Assembly: GCA_027339745.1 (NCBI GenBank)
Contig: DAHWNW010000003.1
Location: 45,868 to 109,867 of the forward strand
Source of the DNA: Nitrososphaerota archaeon
GTDB lineage: Archaea > Thermoproteota > Nitrososphaeria > Nitrososphaerales > Gagatemarchaeaceae
Direction of reading: 5' to 3'
Length of the DNA stretch: 64,000 nt
A program made the translations under genes and the position numbers. The notes beneath the pieces are model-generated. The model saw only the letters and a program-made list of their open reading frames with translations, made no database searches and was not told the DNA's origin. Shown here one piece after another: positions 9,573-20,356 of the stretch (position 1 is its first letter; the number at the start of each line of letters is the position of its first letter).

Positions 9573-10263
9573 GGCACCAGGAGGATGGCAGCTCAGCTCA
9601 CCAGAGAGCTGCATGTCTCGGTGAACCGAAAGAGGGTCCAAAGGGTCTTCCACATGCTGAACTGGAATGAACCCGCCAAGGCGAAGAACCCGATCCTCAG
9701 GTCCTCCGTAAAGGTCGTCAGGGCGTCCAGGCCGTACCAATTCTGGCAGACAGACCTCACCTACATCTGGTGTGGCGACCAAGATAGGTGGTCCTACCTC
9801 TTCAACGTGTTGGACGTCTTCCATCGCGAGTGGCTCGGCTACGCCTTCGAGAGGTCTGCGGTGAAGGAGCATGCGATAATGTCGGTCAACAACGCTCTCG
9901 CTTCTCACGACGAAGCTGTGCCAGGCGGGCTGACCCTCAGGTGTGACAACGGGCCGCAGTACACCTCTCGCGCGTTCAAAGACTCGATGGACGCCCTCGG
10001 CCTCAGGGCGGAGCACATCCTCTACCACACCCCTGAACAGAACGGGTACATCGAGTCCTTCCATAAAGACCTTGAAGAAGGAATACATCTGGACCAGAGA
10101 CTTCCAGAGCCACCGGGAGGCAGAGATCGCAATCGCCGAAGCGTTCGAGGACTACAACCATCGGGGGATTCATTCGTCGCTGGGGTACCTCACGCCGTCA
10201 GAGTACCTGGACGCGTGGAAGCAGGGTAACGTCATTCTGGAGGAGGCGAAGGTGAGCAGTTGA
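9573..10263 (+). pseudogene. IS3-family transposase OrfB (rve/DDE integrase core), frameshifted near 10070
   Basis: QFWQTDLTYIW, LRCDNGPQYTS, EQNGYIESFHK then +1 frame TLKKEYIWTRDF...YNHRGIHSSLGYLTPSEYLDAW. Confidence 0.82.
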
Positions 10264-10364
10264 CGGCGGAAACTATGAGGCTTGAGGGCCCAGAAACGCA
10301 TAAGGGACGGGTCCACTCCAATCGTGGTCTGGGGATTCAAGAGGTAATTCCGGCTGAGGAGGAA

Positions 10365-10706
10365 GTATGCCGGCCTCTTCATCCGCGCGAAGAGCCTCAA
10401 GTCCTCTTGTCCTCGGGGAACTTCAACAGGATCCTCCGCCATTTTGAGGTCATCGACGAGGGGAGCGGCCGCTCCCCCAGGATGGCCTTCTACCAGATAG
10501 CGGACAACGAGGACAACCTGCGTAGGTGGGAGCGGAAGCTATGCGACGAGTGGAGGTTGGTGGCGAGGATCGAAGAGGGAAACAGGGTCTACTGTCGTAA
10601 GACTGAACTCGGGGAGAACCTGCACAGGATTCTGGAGAGCCACGAGTACGTCGGCCGTCTCTTCGAGGAACTCATCAGGGACAGATTGGCTCCTGGGAAC
10701 TGGTAA
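10365..10706 (+). CDS. Winged-helix-like hypothetical protein, possibly 5'-truncated by the IS
   Basis: C-terminal part NFNRILRHFEVIDEG...RRWERKLCDEWRLVARIEEGNRVYCRKTELGENLHRIL looks like a real protein; the track ORF begins inside the IS end. Confidence 0.4.
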   Translation, partial: VCRPLHPREEPQVLLSSGNFNRILRHFEVIDEGSGRSPRMAFYQIADNEDNLRRWERKLCDEWRLVARIEEGNRVYCRKTELGENLHRILESHEYVGRLFEELIRDRLAPGNW

Positions 10707-10758
10707 TCGCTTCACGCCCAGTCGGCGGAGTGCATATCGGGTTGGATGGTTCCCGGCC

Positions 10759-11208
10759 TCATCCCTTGATTTTCTCCAAAACCATCGATGGGCAGACCTT
10801 CCGGACCCCTTCTATCCTTCCTATCTTGTTCATGAGGACGTGCGAAAGGCGTGCGCTGTCTTCGCACCAGACCTCGATCATTATCATGTGATCTCCGCTG
10901 GTCAGGGCAAGGTACCTGACTTCAGGGAGCGCCTTCAGCTTCTCTGCGATTTCAAGCAGATGGATCGGGTCACCGTCGACTCCGACCAGCGCCGTGCTCT
11001 TCATCCCTAGCTTGTCAGGGTCTACAGAGACAGAGAACCTTGTTATCACCCCCTGCTCCCTGAGCTTAAGAATCTTCTTCCTCACCGTAGACTCGTCGAT
11101 GCCAGTCTTGCGAGATATCTCGGCGTATGACAGGTTGCCATCTTCCTGCAGCAGATGGACTATGCGTAAATCGGAATCTTTCAGCAAGGAAGTTTCCTGC
11201 CATAGCAT
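10759..11208 (-). CDS. Lrp/AsnC-family transcriptional regulator
   Basis: DLRIVHLLQEDGNLSYAEISRKTGIDESTVRKKILKLREQGVITRFSVSVDPDKLG plus RAM domain. Confidence 0.93.
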   Translation of the reverse strand: MLWQETSLLKDSDLRIVHLLQEDGNLSYAEISRKTGIDESTVRKKILKLREQGVITRFSVSVDPDKLGMKSTALVGVDGDPIHLLEIAEKLKALPEVRYLALTSGDHMIMIEVWCEDSARLSHVLMNKIGRIEGVRKVCPSMVLEKIKG

Positions 11209-11218
11209 CTTTATTTGA

Positions 11219-13432
<2,214 letters not shown>

Positions 13433-13468
13433 CCAGCGCCTGCACCTTTGGCTTGGCTTGAGAGAAGC

Positions 13469-13651
13469 ATGAAGTGCTACTATTGCGACCAAGACTCTAG
13501 GGGCATCTGTAAGGAATGCGGTCGCGCCAGCTGCAAAGAGCATGCAACGACAACCGTTCATCACCTGCACATGACAACCGGATTCAAGTTTGTCTGTAAT
13601 GTGTGCATCGCGGCATACAAGACTCCGGGGGATACGGTTCCGTCGAAGTGA
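13469..13651 (+). CDS. Small zinc-finger protein, DUF2180-like
   Basis: MKCYYCDQDSRGICKECGRASCKEHATTTVHH...CNVC; Cys/His pairs. Confidence 0.6.
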   Translation: MKCYYCDQDSRGICKECGRASCKEHATTTVHHLHMTTGFKFVCNVCIAAYKTPGDTVPSK

Positions 13652-14283
13652 ACTGTGCCGGCCTATCCCACACAGTGCGCACTTGTTGTGTTAGACGTCA
13701 GAGAGCGGCTCGCGAATCAGGCAGGGCGCGTTATTTAGGGCGGCGGACGTTTACCTGATGCTGGACTTCGTGGTCGTCGTAACAACGGTCACGATGCGCG
13801 CCTGGGCCCCGGGCCGACGCCGTTTGATTGACCCGACACCATTTCACGGAAGCGTGAGTTCGTTTCGCCTGCATTCACCCTAGTGCACATGCTGTAGAAC
13901 TACCCGCCTTGGTCTTCACGGCACGTCAGTCAAATGTGGCTCGGTCGGAGAATCGGGTGCAACCTGTCTGAGGGCTGTACGTAATTCCATCTCATCTCGA
14001 CAGGGTTGCCAAATCCACCTGATTCCTGACCGTAATCCCCATCCCCCTGATTCGTCAGTGTGTACCCAACTAACCAGAGGCATGGGGATGGAGCTGTATC
14101 GGGCTCCGAAGGGTCCTCCCAGAGGAGAGCAAAGGGAGGAAGGGACAAGAAACGTAAACCGATAAGGGAAGAATCTTTTCCAGCGGAGCTGTCTTCCAAA
14201 AGAACGACTTCACGTACATAGACCGAATCGTAGACCCGTTCAGGAAGGAGAGGGCGGGACCGAAGGGGTACCCTCCAAACGCG

Positions 14284-15280
14284 ATGTTCATGGCCCTCCT
14301 CCTGATGTACCTGAAGGAGCTCAGGAGCGTCCTGGGCCTGATAGGCTTCATGAGTTCGAACCCGGAGTGGCTCAGGACGCTGGGCCTGAAGAGGAGGGTC
14401 AACGGGGTCGAGGTCTACTCTGTGCCTGACAGGACCAGGTTCTACAGACTCGCCCGAAGGATCGGCATCGACGGGATGATGCGAATCATCTCCGTCATGG
14501 TGGTCAGGCTGATGCAGAGAGGGGTCAAAGCGAGGAGCGTCTCGTTGGATGCCATCATAATCTCAGCATGGTTCAAAGACTGCAGGATCAGGAATGACGA
14601 GCAGCATCTGAAGAGGTGCAGGCACGAGAAGACGAAGGACAGGGACGCGTCCTGGGGGTACGACCTCCATCGGGACAAGTACGTCTACGGCTACAAGATC
14701 CACGTGTTGCTGGACTCGAAGACAGCCCTCCCCATTGCGCTCACAGTCACAGCGTCGGGATACGGGGAGAACAGGACGGTGCCATGGTTCGTCTCGATGC
14801 TCCTGGTGCTGGGCGTCAGGGTGAGGAAGTTCTTCGCTGACATGGGGTACGACAGCAACCGGACCAGGCTCCTGATCGCCCAGAAGCTGAGGGCGACCCC
14901 GTTCATCTCCCTGCTGGCAAGGAACGCGAAGGGCTCCACCCCCGAGGAGAAGACCGAGGTCCTCCAGACCCAGGTGGAGGAGTTCTCCATCCTCCTCTCT
15001 GACGTCTTCAACACCGATGCTACGAACGCCCCGCGCCTGATGTTCGTCTTCAAGGGGGCTCTCTACTACCTCTACACCTTCACGGACGACCCGACGTTCT
15101 GGGAGCTGTACAACCTCCTGCTCGAGTTCACCAGGAAGAGCGCCGGCGAGATCACTGACCTGCTGGGGAGGAGTGACGTGGAGCCCGAGGTCATCCACGA
15201 GACCATCGAGGCGATCTCCAAGCTCCCCAAGGACGCCTTCATGCCATTCATCAACAGGAGGCGTCTCTTCTCTGTCGCTG
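14284..15280 (+). mobile_element. IS4/IS5-type DDE transposase gene (ends uncertain; likely degraded)
   Basis: SVSLDAIIISAWFKD, KYVYGYKIHVLLDSKTALPIALTVT, KFFADMGYDSNRTRLLI. In-frame homology-like sequence (FQKNDFTYIDRIVDPFRKERAGPKGYPPNA) extends upstream of the first ATG without a start codon. Confidence 0.72.
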
Positions 15281-15282
15281 GA

Positions 15283-15580
15283 TTCAATGGGATACCTGTG
15301 GCACGCAATAAACGGTGCGACATACGGAATAGCCTATACCCTTCTTTTTGGAAGCGGCTCCTGGCTGCTCGCCTTCGGATGGGGCACCTTCGTCTGGTCC
15401 GTCATGATGGCGTCTATGCCAAAGATGATGCCGATGGTGAAGCTTTCCTATCCGAAGTTCATGGTCATACCCCTGATTGCACACTTGGCGATGGCCATGC
15501 CGATTAGCTATTTCGCCCTAAGCTATGTCACGCCCGGAGCGTCGGCGACGAGCCTGCTCGGAGCTTCGCTCAACCACAAA
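15283..15580 (+). pseudogene. C-terminal remnant of a multi-TM membrane protein fused to the end of the transposase element
   Basis: Frame of ORF 15173..15736 reads MGYLWHAINGATYGIAYTLLFGSGSWLLAFGWGTFVWSVMMASMPKMMPMVKLSYPKFMVIPLIAHLAMAMPISYFALSYV, clearly membrane-like, with no native 5' part. Confidence 0.5.
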
Positions 15581-15646
15581 CACAACCGTAGCAATCAAAA
15601 TCCCACGGAAGATGCACTACCTCAATTGAACGCCTTCGCTATCAAG

Positions 15647-16150
15647 CTAAGGAAACTTGTGCATCTCTGGTTTCTCGCTAACTTCCTCTCCTTTGTGAAC
15701 CTTCATGTGCTTGTAAGCTTTGGCGCAGCGCTCTGAGTTGAAGTAGTACCTGCCTCCGTCGATGTACTCCACGTACGGTTTGCCGACAATGGGAGTGTGG
15801 CAGAACTCGCACTTGAACTGGACCATCATGTAAGAATCCACCGTCGCCCCGTACTCCTCCTTCGCGGTCTTGGTTATGACGAGGCTCGAGTAGCCGGTAA
15901 TCCACTTCACCTCCGAGAGCTTCTTCGAAACCAACTGTCCCAGTTCGTCCGGGTCCCTCGTTTCGACCTTGAGGACCAGAGAGTGAGCGCCCGTCGTCAT
16001 GTAAGTCTCCCTTACCTCCTTCATCGAGTTCAGCTTGCTCACCGCTTCATCGATGCTTGTCGGATCCAGCTGTAGAAGGACGAGGCCCCTGACCTTCCCG
16101 AATATCTTGTCAGGGTCAACTATGAGGGTGAATTTTTTTATCACGCCCAA
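15647..16150 (-). CDS. Lrp-family RAM domain plus TRASH metal-binding domain regulator, HTH apparently truncated
   Basis: GLVLLQLDPTSIDEAVSKLNSMKEVRETYMTTGAHSLVLKV (RAM); CEFCHTPIVGKPYVEYIDGGRYYFNSERCAKAYKH (TRASH). Confidence 0.75.
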   Translation of the reverse strand: MGVIKKFTLIVDPDKIFGKVRGLVLLQLDPTSIDEAVSKLNSMKEVRETYMTTGAHSLVLKVETRDPDELGQLVSKKLSEVKWITGYSSLVITKTAKEEYGATVDSYMMVQFKCEFCHTPIVGKPYVEYIDGGRYYFNSERCAKAYKHMKVHKGEEVSEKPEMHKFP

Positions 16151-16267
16151 CTCCGTCAGGCGATGAACCCTAGTTCTGACGGTAGGGAGGCTGACCCCAT
16201 TCCCCGCACAGAATGGGTTGAGGAACCCCTTCCTCAGCGTTGCGCTAAATCGTGCTGAGAGTTAGAT

Positions 16268-16340
16268 AGCCCGGCTAGGATTCGAACCTAGGTCGAAGGC
16301 TCCAAAGGCCTCCATCCTTGACCAACTAGACGACCGGGCT
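16268..16340 (-). tRNA. tRNA-Gln(TTG)
   Basis: AGCCCGG...GAGGC-CTTTGGA-GCCTTC...AGGTTCGAATCCT...CCGGGCT cloverleaf read by hand. Confidence 0.92.
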
Positions 16341-16368
16341 GCGGATGAACGCACGCCGCCGTGGTGAT

Positions 16369-17433
16369 TTAGGCTTGTTTGGCAGCCTTCTCTATCTCCA
16401 TTGCTATCTTGGGGACTGGATCCTCCATCGAATCCAACACCAGTCTCGCTCTCTTGGCCAATCTGATCTTAGACGGACCGGAAAGAAGGCGCCTGGCCTC
16501 TGAGAGCACACTCAGGACGGTGCTTGCCTTCACCAGGAGGCCGACCTTCGCGAGGTACCTGTCGGTATATAGCGGCCCCTGGAACGCTGAGATGGTCGGG
16601 ACTCCCATCAGTGCAGCCTCTGCGTTCATCGTCCCACCCATCCCGATGAACAAGTCCGTGGCTGCCAGCAGGTCATGTCCTCCTACCACCTCCTCAGGAA
16701 CAATGACCTTTGACCCGAACTTGCCCTTCACTTCTTCAACCTGATAGTCATACCTGCAGAGCGCAACTATGTTGGCATGAGGGTATCCCTCGACCAACGA
16801 AGCGAGCACCCTGTCAGACCACCCCAGGTCTGCCCCGGCGAGATATGGTGCGTCGCTCTCCTGCACTCTTACCGTGATTGTGTCCTTAGAACTGTCCAGC
16901 TGAGGGACCGGGCCTGGGATGGGGGGCCTCTTCAGCCAAGCCGCAGGGTCCAGCGCTCTGTAGGTTGTCACCTGGTCCTTCCGGACCCCGAAGTGAGCCC
17001 AAGCGCGGTAAGGTATGACCCAAGGACACATGAGGTGGTGGCTCAAAGGGAGGGAAAGCCTCCCCGCCACTTCTGAGTGAGGTGAGTCGTTCACCGCCAA
17101 GTGCCGAATCCCGAGCCCATAGGCGACCCTGGCGCACACGGCCGACGCTGTGGAGATGGCGACCTGTGGCCCAAACCGCTTGACCAATGGTATCATCTCC
17201 TCCTGGCGCCTGGTGGCCGCGAGAAGCTGTTCCTCTCTGCCCCTGTGCCCTCTCTCGCCTACGAAGGTCAGCTCTAGCCGCGCCCGGTCTGCTAGAGGAG
17301 CCACCTCCCTGTAATTGCGGGAAGTGACAATGACCTCGGCCCCTCTGGTCCTGAGCTCGTTGACGACAGGCCCGAAGAATAGGACCTGTTTCGGTGTCAG
17401 TACGTCGAACCAGACTCTCATCACGGGCCTCAC
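16369..17433 (-). CDS. DUF354-family glycosyltransferase-like protein
   Basis: MRVWFDVLTPKQVLFFGPVVNELRTRGAEVIVTSRNY...; DLFIGMGGTMNAEAALMGVPTISAF. Confidence 0.82.
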   Translation of the reverse strand: MRPVMRVWFDVLTPKQVLFFGPVVNELRTRGAEVIVTSRNYREVAPLADRARLELTFVGERGHRGREEQLLAATRRQEEMIPLVKRFGPQVAISTASAVCARVAYGLGIRHLAVNDSPHSEVAGRLSLPLSHHLMCPWVIPYRAWAHFGVRKDQVTTYRALDPAAWLKRPPIPGPVPQLDSSKDTITVRVQESDAPYLAGADLGWSDRVLASLVEGYPHANIVALCRYDYQVEEVKGKFGSKVIVPEEVVGGHDLLAATDLFIGMGGTMNAEAALMGVPTISAFQGPLYTDRYLAKVGLLVKASTVLSVLSEARRLLSGPSKIRLAKRARLVLDSMEDPVPKIAMEIEKAAKQA

Positions 17434-17538
17434 GATTACCGACCAGGCTGGTGTATACTAATCCGTTTGCCTCTGTTTCAACGTAAGGCCTTCCTTTCAA
17501 AGTATAATACCGAACTGTTGCTTAGCCAATAGGAGCCT

Positions 17539-18666
17539 TTGCCCAAGATACAGGTGGCGATGTTCGGCCTCACCAGCGAGGCATACAGGCTGGCTGCCGA
17601 CATCGGCGATAAGGCGCAGGTCACGATCGTCGACGAGACCCTTCAGATGGCAATGGAGCTGGAGCCGGGCTTCCTGAGGAAGAACCCAGCCTTGCAGGAA
17701 GTGATGGCAGACGAGCCTCTGCTCAGCCTTAAGCCGCTGGAGCAGGTCCTGGGAGAGGCGCAGGTGGTCTTCTTCACACCTAAATTGAGGCGGCCGTCAG
17801 AAGAGACCCTCATCGAAGCCGGCTCCAAGCTGCGGGACCTGGCGAAGTACCTCTCCAAGGGGGTCAGCCTCGTCAACGCGCTCCCTTCGGGCCCGGGAGG
17901 GAACTCTGAGAACATCATGCTCGTGGAGAAGCAGACCGGGCTCCAGGTAGGCTCTACGCTGACCTATGCGTACATGCCGCTGAGACCGAGGGAAAGCAAG
18001 CCGGCGGTGGTGGCGTTCGCCGGCGCCCAAGAGAAGGGACCACTGCAGAGCCTTGGTTACTCGCCGAGCTCCCAGAACGTCTTCTCCGCCGAGCTTGAAT
18101 ATGCGGTGACTGTGTTGGAGGCGGCCGTAGGCTCGGTGACGGAGATCGAGATGGCCAGGAAGGCGCGCGAGGCAAAGGTTTGGCTGCAGGGTTCTTCCGA
18201 GGTGTACTTGGATGAGTTCTCGAAGTACCTGTATGAGCTGAAGGCCATCCAAGCCAGCGAAGAAGCTGGCGAGTCGATTTCTTATTTGGCGGGGGCTGTA
18301 TTGAAGAGCTTCGACAACTACATCAGGTACGTCGTGGATGAAACTAGGGAGGCGTTGAAAGAGAAACAATTGAAAGCAAGCCGGACGAAGATATCCTTGC
18401 TCTGGGCGCTTGACAGGTATGAGATGCGCGGAGAACGACTGCAGGTGGCAGAAAGCATCCAGCAGCGGCTCAGAGACTACGTGACAGACGTGGAGCTCGT
18501 GGCAGGGAGAACCAAGGGAGGGTCGGAGCTATTCGACCCGCTCAAGCACAACGTGGCCATAGTGTGCTCCAAGGACGACTTGGAGGCTCTGAAGTCGTGG
18601 AGGAAGAGCACGAGGGGTGGTGAGACCACCCTAATCTCAGCGACCCCAGCCTTGAAGAGGGAATGA
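17539..18666 (+). CDS. Divergent nucleotide-sugar (UDP-glucose-like) dehydrogenase homologue
   Basis: N-terminal Rossmann-like start, PSGPGGNSENIMLVEKQTG, YMPLRPRESKPAVVAFAG, ELEYAVTVLEAAV. GFGGxCxPKD is not recognisable. Confidence 0.5.
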   Translation: MPKIQVAMFGLTSEAYRLAADIGDKAQVTIVDETLQMAMELEPGFLRKNPALQEVMADEPLLSLKPLEQVLGEAQVVFFTPKLRRPSEETLIEAGSKLRDLAKYLSKGVSLVNALPSGPGGNSENIMLVEKQTGLQVGSTLTYAYMPLRPRESKPAVVAFAGAQEKGPLQSLGYSPSSQNVFSAELEYAVTVLEAAVGSVTEIEMARKAREAKVWLQGSSEVYLDEFSKYLYELKAIQASEEAGESISYLAGAVLKSFDNYIRYVVDETREALKEKQLKASRTKISLLWALDRYEMRGERLQVAESIQQRLRDYVTDVELVAGRTKGGSELFDPLKHNVAIVCSKDDLEALKSWRKSTRGGETTLISATPALKRE

Positions 18667-18709
18667 ACGACATAACCCTAAATCCTGTTCCCTTAAGGCG
18701 GCGAAACTG

Positions 18710-19648
18710 ATGACCCGCATAGCGGTCGTCGGGACCGGGGGGTGGGGGAAGAACCACGTCAGGGTGCTGAACGAGCTGCAGTGCCTGGCCGCTGTGTGTG
18801 ACACGAACCAAGAGAGGGCGGAGGCTTTCTCGAAGAAATACCACGTTCCCGCCTACGCATCGCTGCAGTTGATGCTTGATAAGGAAAAGCTGGACGGCGT
18901 CACGATATGCACCCCGGCTACGACCCACTTTCAGATAGCCAGCCAGGCGCTGGCCGCGGGGCTCAACACGTTCGTCGAAAAGCCGCTGTCCACCACGGTG
19001 AAGGACGGTGAGGGTCTGATTGACGCGGCGCGGAAGGCGGATAGGGCACTCACGGTGGGGTTCATCGAGCGCTTCAACCCGCCGATTACCGCCCTCAAGC
19101 GGATGATATCCGAGAAGGAGCTCGGAGACCCAATCCTCCTGGAGTTCCATAGGGAGAACAGGAGGGGGGCAGGGATCAGCGATGTGGGCATCGTGCATGA
19201 CGCGTCTGTCCACGACATCGATACTGCCTGCTGGCTCTTCGGAGAGGTGCCGAAGGTCGTCTATTCGAGGGTAGGGTCCATGCGCGTCCCCCCGGAGCAC
19301 GAAGACTTCGCGACAATCCTGATGGGGTTCTCCGGACAGAGGACGGCGTTCCTTGTAACCAACTGGATAACCCCTAACCGCGTGAGAACCCTGAGCGCCG
19401 TCTTCTCCGGAGGGGTGGTGGACGTAGACTTCGTGACACAGGAGACCAGAATCCACGAGGGCGAGGTTACCACCGTCCCCACGAGGCCAGTTCAGGAGCC
19501 ACTTACGCTCGAGCTGAAAGAGTTCATCTCCGCGATTGAGGAGGAGAGGGAGCCCCTTGTCACAGGGAGAGACGGTCTCAACGTGCTTAGGGTGGCAAAT
19601 GCTGTGCTGGCGTCGAGCGCGTCGGGGGCACCGATCTACCTTGGGTGA
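18710..19648 (+). CDS. Gfo/Idh/MocA-family oxidoreductase
   Basis: IAVVGTGGWGKNHVRVLNEL, TPATTHFQIASQALAAGLNTFVEKPLSTTVKDGE. Confidence 0.92.
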   Translation: MTRIAVVGTGGWGKNHVRVLNELQCLAAVCDTNQERAEAFSKKYHVPAYASLQLMLDKEKLDGVTICTPATTHFQIASQALAAGLNTFVEKPLSTTVKDGEGLIDAARKADRALTVGFIERFNPPITALKRMISEKELGDPILLEFHRENRRGAGISDVGIVHDASVHDIDTACWLFGEVPKVVYSRVGSMRVPPEHEDFATILMGFSGQRTAFLVTNWITPNRVRTLSAVFSGGVVDVDFVTQETRIHEGEVTTVPTRPVQEPLTLELKEFISAIEEEREPLVTGRDGLNVLRVANAVLASSASGAPIYLG

Positions 19649-20132
19649 GAGCACGAAGGTAGTGAACTTCGTCTCCCCGGAAGCAAAGCTTGGGAGGAAC
19701 GTGCGCGTGTGGCACTTCTCGTACGTCGGGAAGGGTTCTGAGATAGGGGACGATGTCAAGATCGGCTCCTTGGCTCATATAGACTACGACGTGAAGGTGG
19801 GGAGCGGGACGATGATCGAAGGAAGCGTGTACATCCCCCCAATGTCCAGGATAGGGAAGGGGGTGTTCATCGGCCCCGCAGCCGTCCTTACCAACGACCC
19901 GTACCCACCCAGCAAGAAGATGACCGGAGTGACCATCGAAGATGGAGCGGTCATCGGCGCCAGGGCGGTCATCAAGGCGGGGGTGACTGTGGGGAGGAGG
20001 GCAGTGGTGGCTATGGGGGCTGTGGTGACCAAGGACGTCCCTCCCGAGAAGGTGGTCATGGGGGTCCCGGCCAGGGTCGTATACAGCCGGAAGGAATTCG
20101 ACGCTAAGATGAAGGCCTGGGAGCGCTCCTGA
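19641..20132 (+). CDS. Left-handed beta-helix hexapeptide acyltransferase
   Basis: Repeated hexapeptide pattern (VGSGTMIEGSVYIPPMSRIGKGVFIGPAAVLTND...GAVIGARAVIKAGVTVGRRAVVAMGAVVTKDVPPEKVVMGVPARVV). TTG start overlaps the previous stop. Confidence 0.9.
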   Translation: MGESTKVVNFVSPEAKLGRNVRVWHFSYVGKGSEIGDDVKIGSLAHIDYDVKVGSGTMIEGSVYIPPMSRIGKGVFIGPAAVLTNDPYPPSKKMTGVTIEDGAVIGARAVIKAGVTVGRRAVVAMGAVVTKDVPPEKVVMGVPARVVYSRKEFDAKMKAWERS

Positions 20133-20355
20133 CCCTGGTTCGCACGTAAAGCCTGGTCAAGCCGTCTAGGACGATGAACCAGAGAGCGCCCAAGGCAAAG
20201 ATCAATAGCATCTTGAGCAGAGCGAGGGCCGTGTAGTCCGTGAGGGAGTGCGGGATGGGCCCGAGGGGGACGACGAAGGTGAAGAAGACGTATGTCTCCA
20301 GGATTATGAGCAGGAACGCCACGAGCTCTATCATATAGAGAGGGAAGAGCTTCAA
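20104..20355 (-). CDS. Small two-to-three-TM membrane protein
   Basis: 83 aa hydrophobic ORF, directly downstream of the GPT-type gene. Confidence 0.6.
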   Translation of the reverse strand: MKLFPLYMIELVAFLLIILETYVFFTFVVPLGPIPHSLTDYTALALLKMLLIFALGALWFIVLDGLTRLYVRTRVRSAPRPSS

Positions 20356-20356
20356 G

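Larger units (their letters stand above)
9043..10324 (+). mobile_element. Decayed IS3-family insertion sequence with imperfect terminal inverted repeats
   Basis: Left end TGCTGGTGTGGACCACTCC (9043-9061) matches the reverse complement of the right end (GATTGGAGTGGACCCGTCC, about 10305-10324) at core GG.GTGGACC..TCC. OrfA/OrfB homology lies in between. Confidence 0.7.

Noticed and set aside
8997-10088. 363-aa minus-strand ORF opposite the IS3 element
   Set aside because: Antisense to recognisable IS3 transposase DDE sequence.
13930-14199. 89-aa minus ORF upstream of the second transposase
   Set aside because: Low-complexity, no start context, overlaps the likely IS end.
18542-19759. 405-aa minus-strand ORF
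   Set aside because: Antisense to the Gfo/Idh oxidoreductase; composition is shadow-like.
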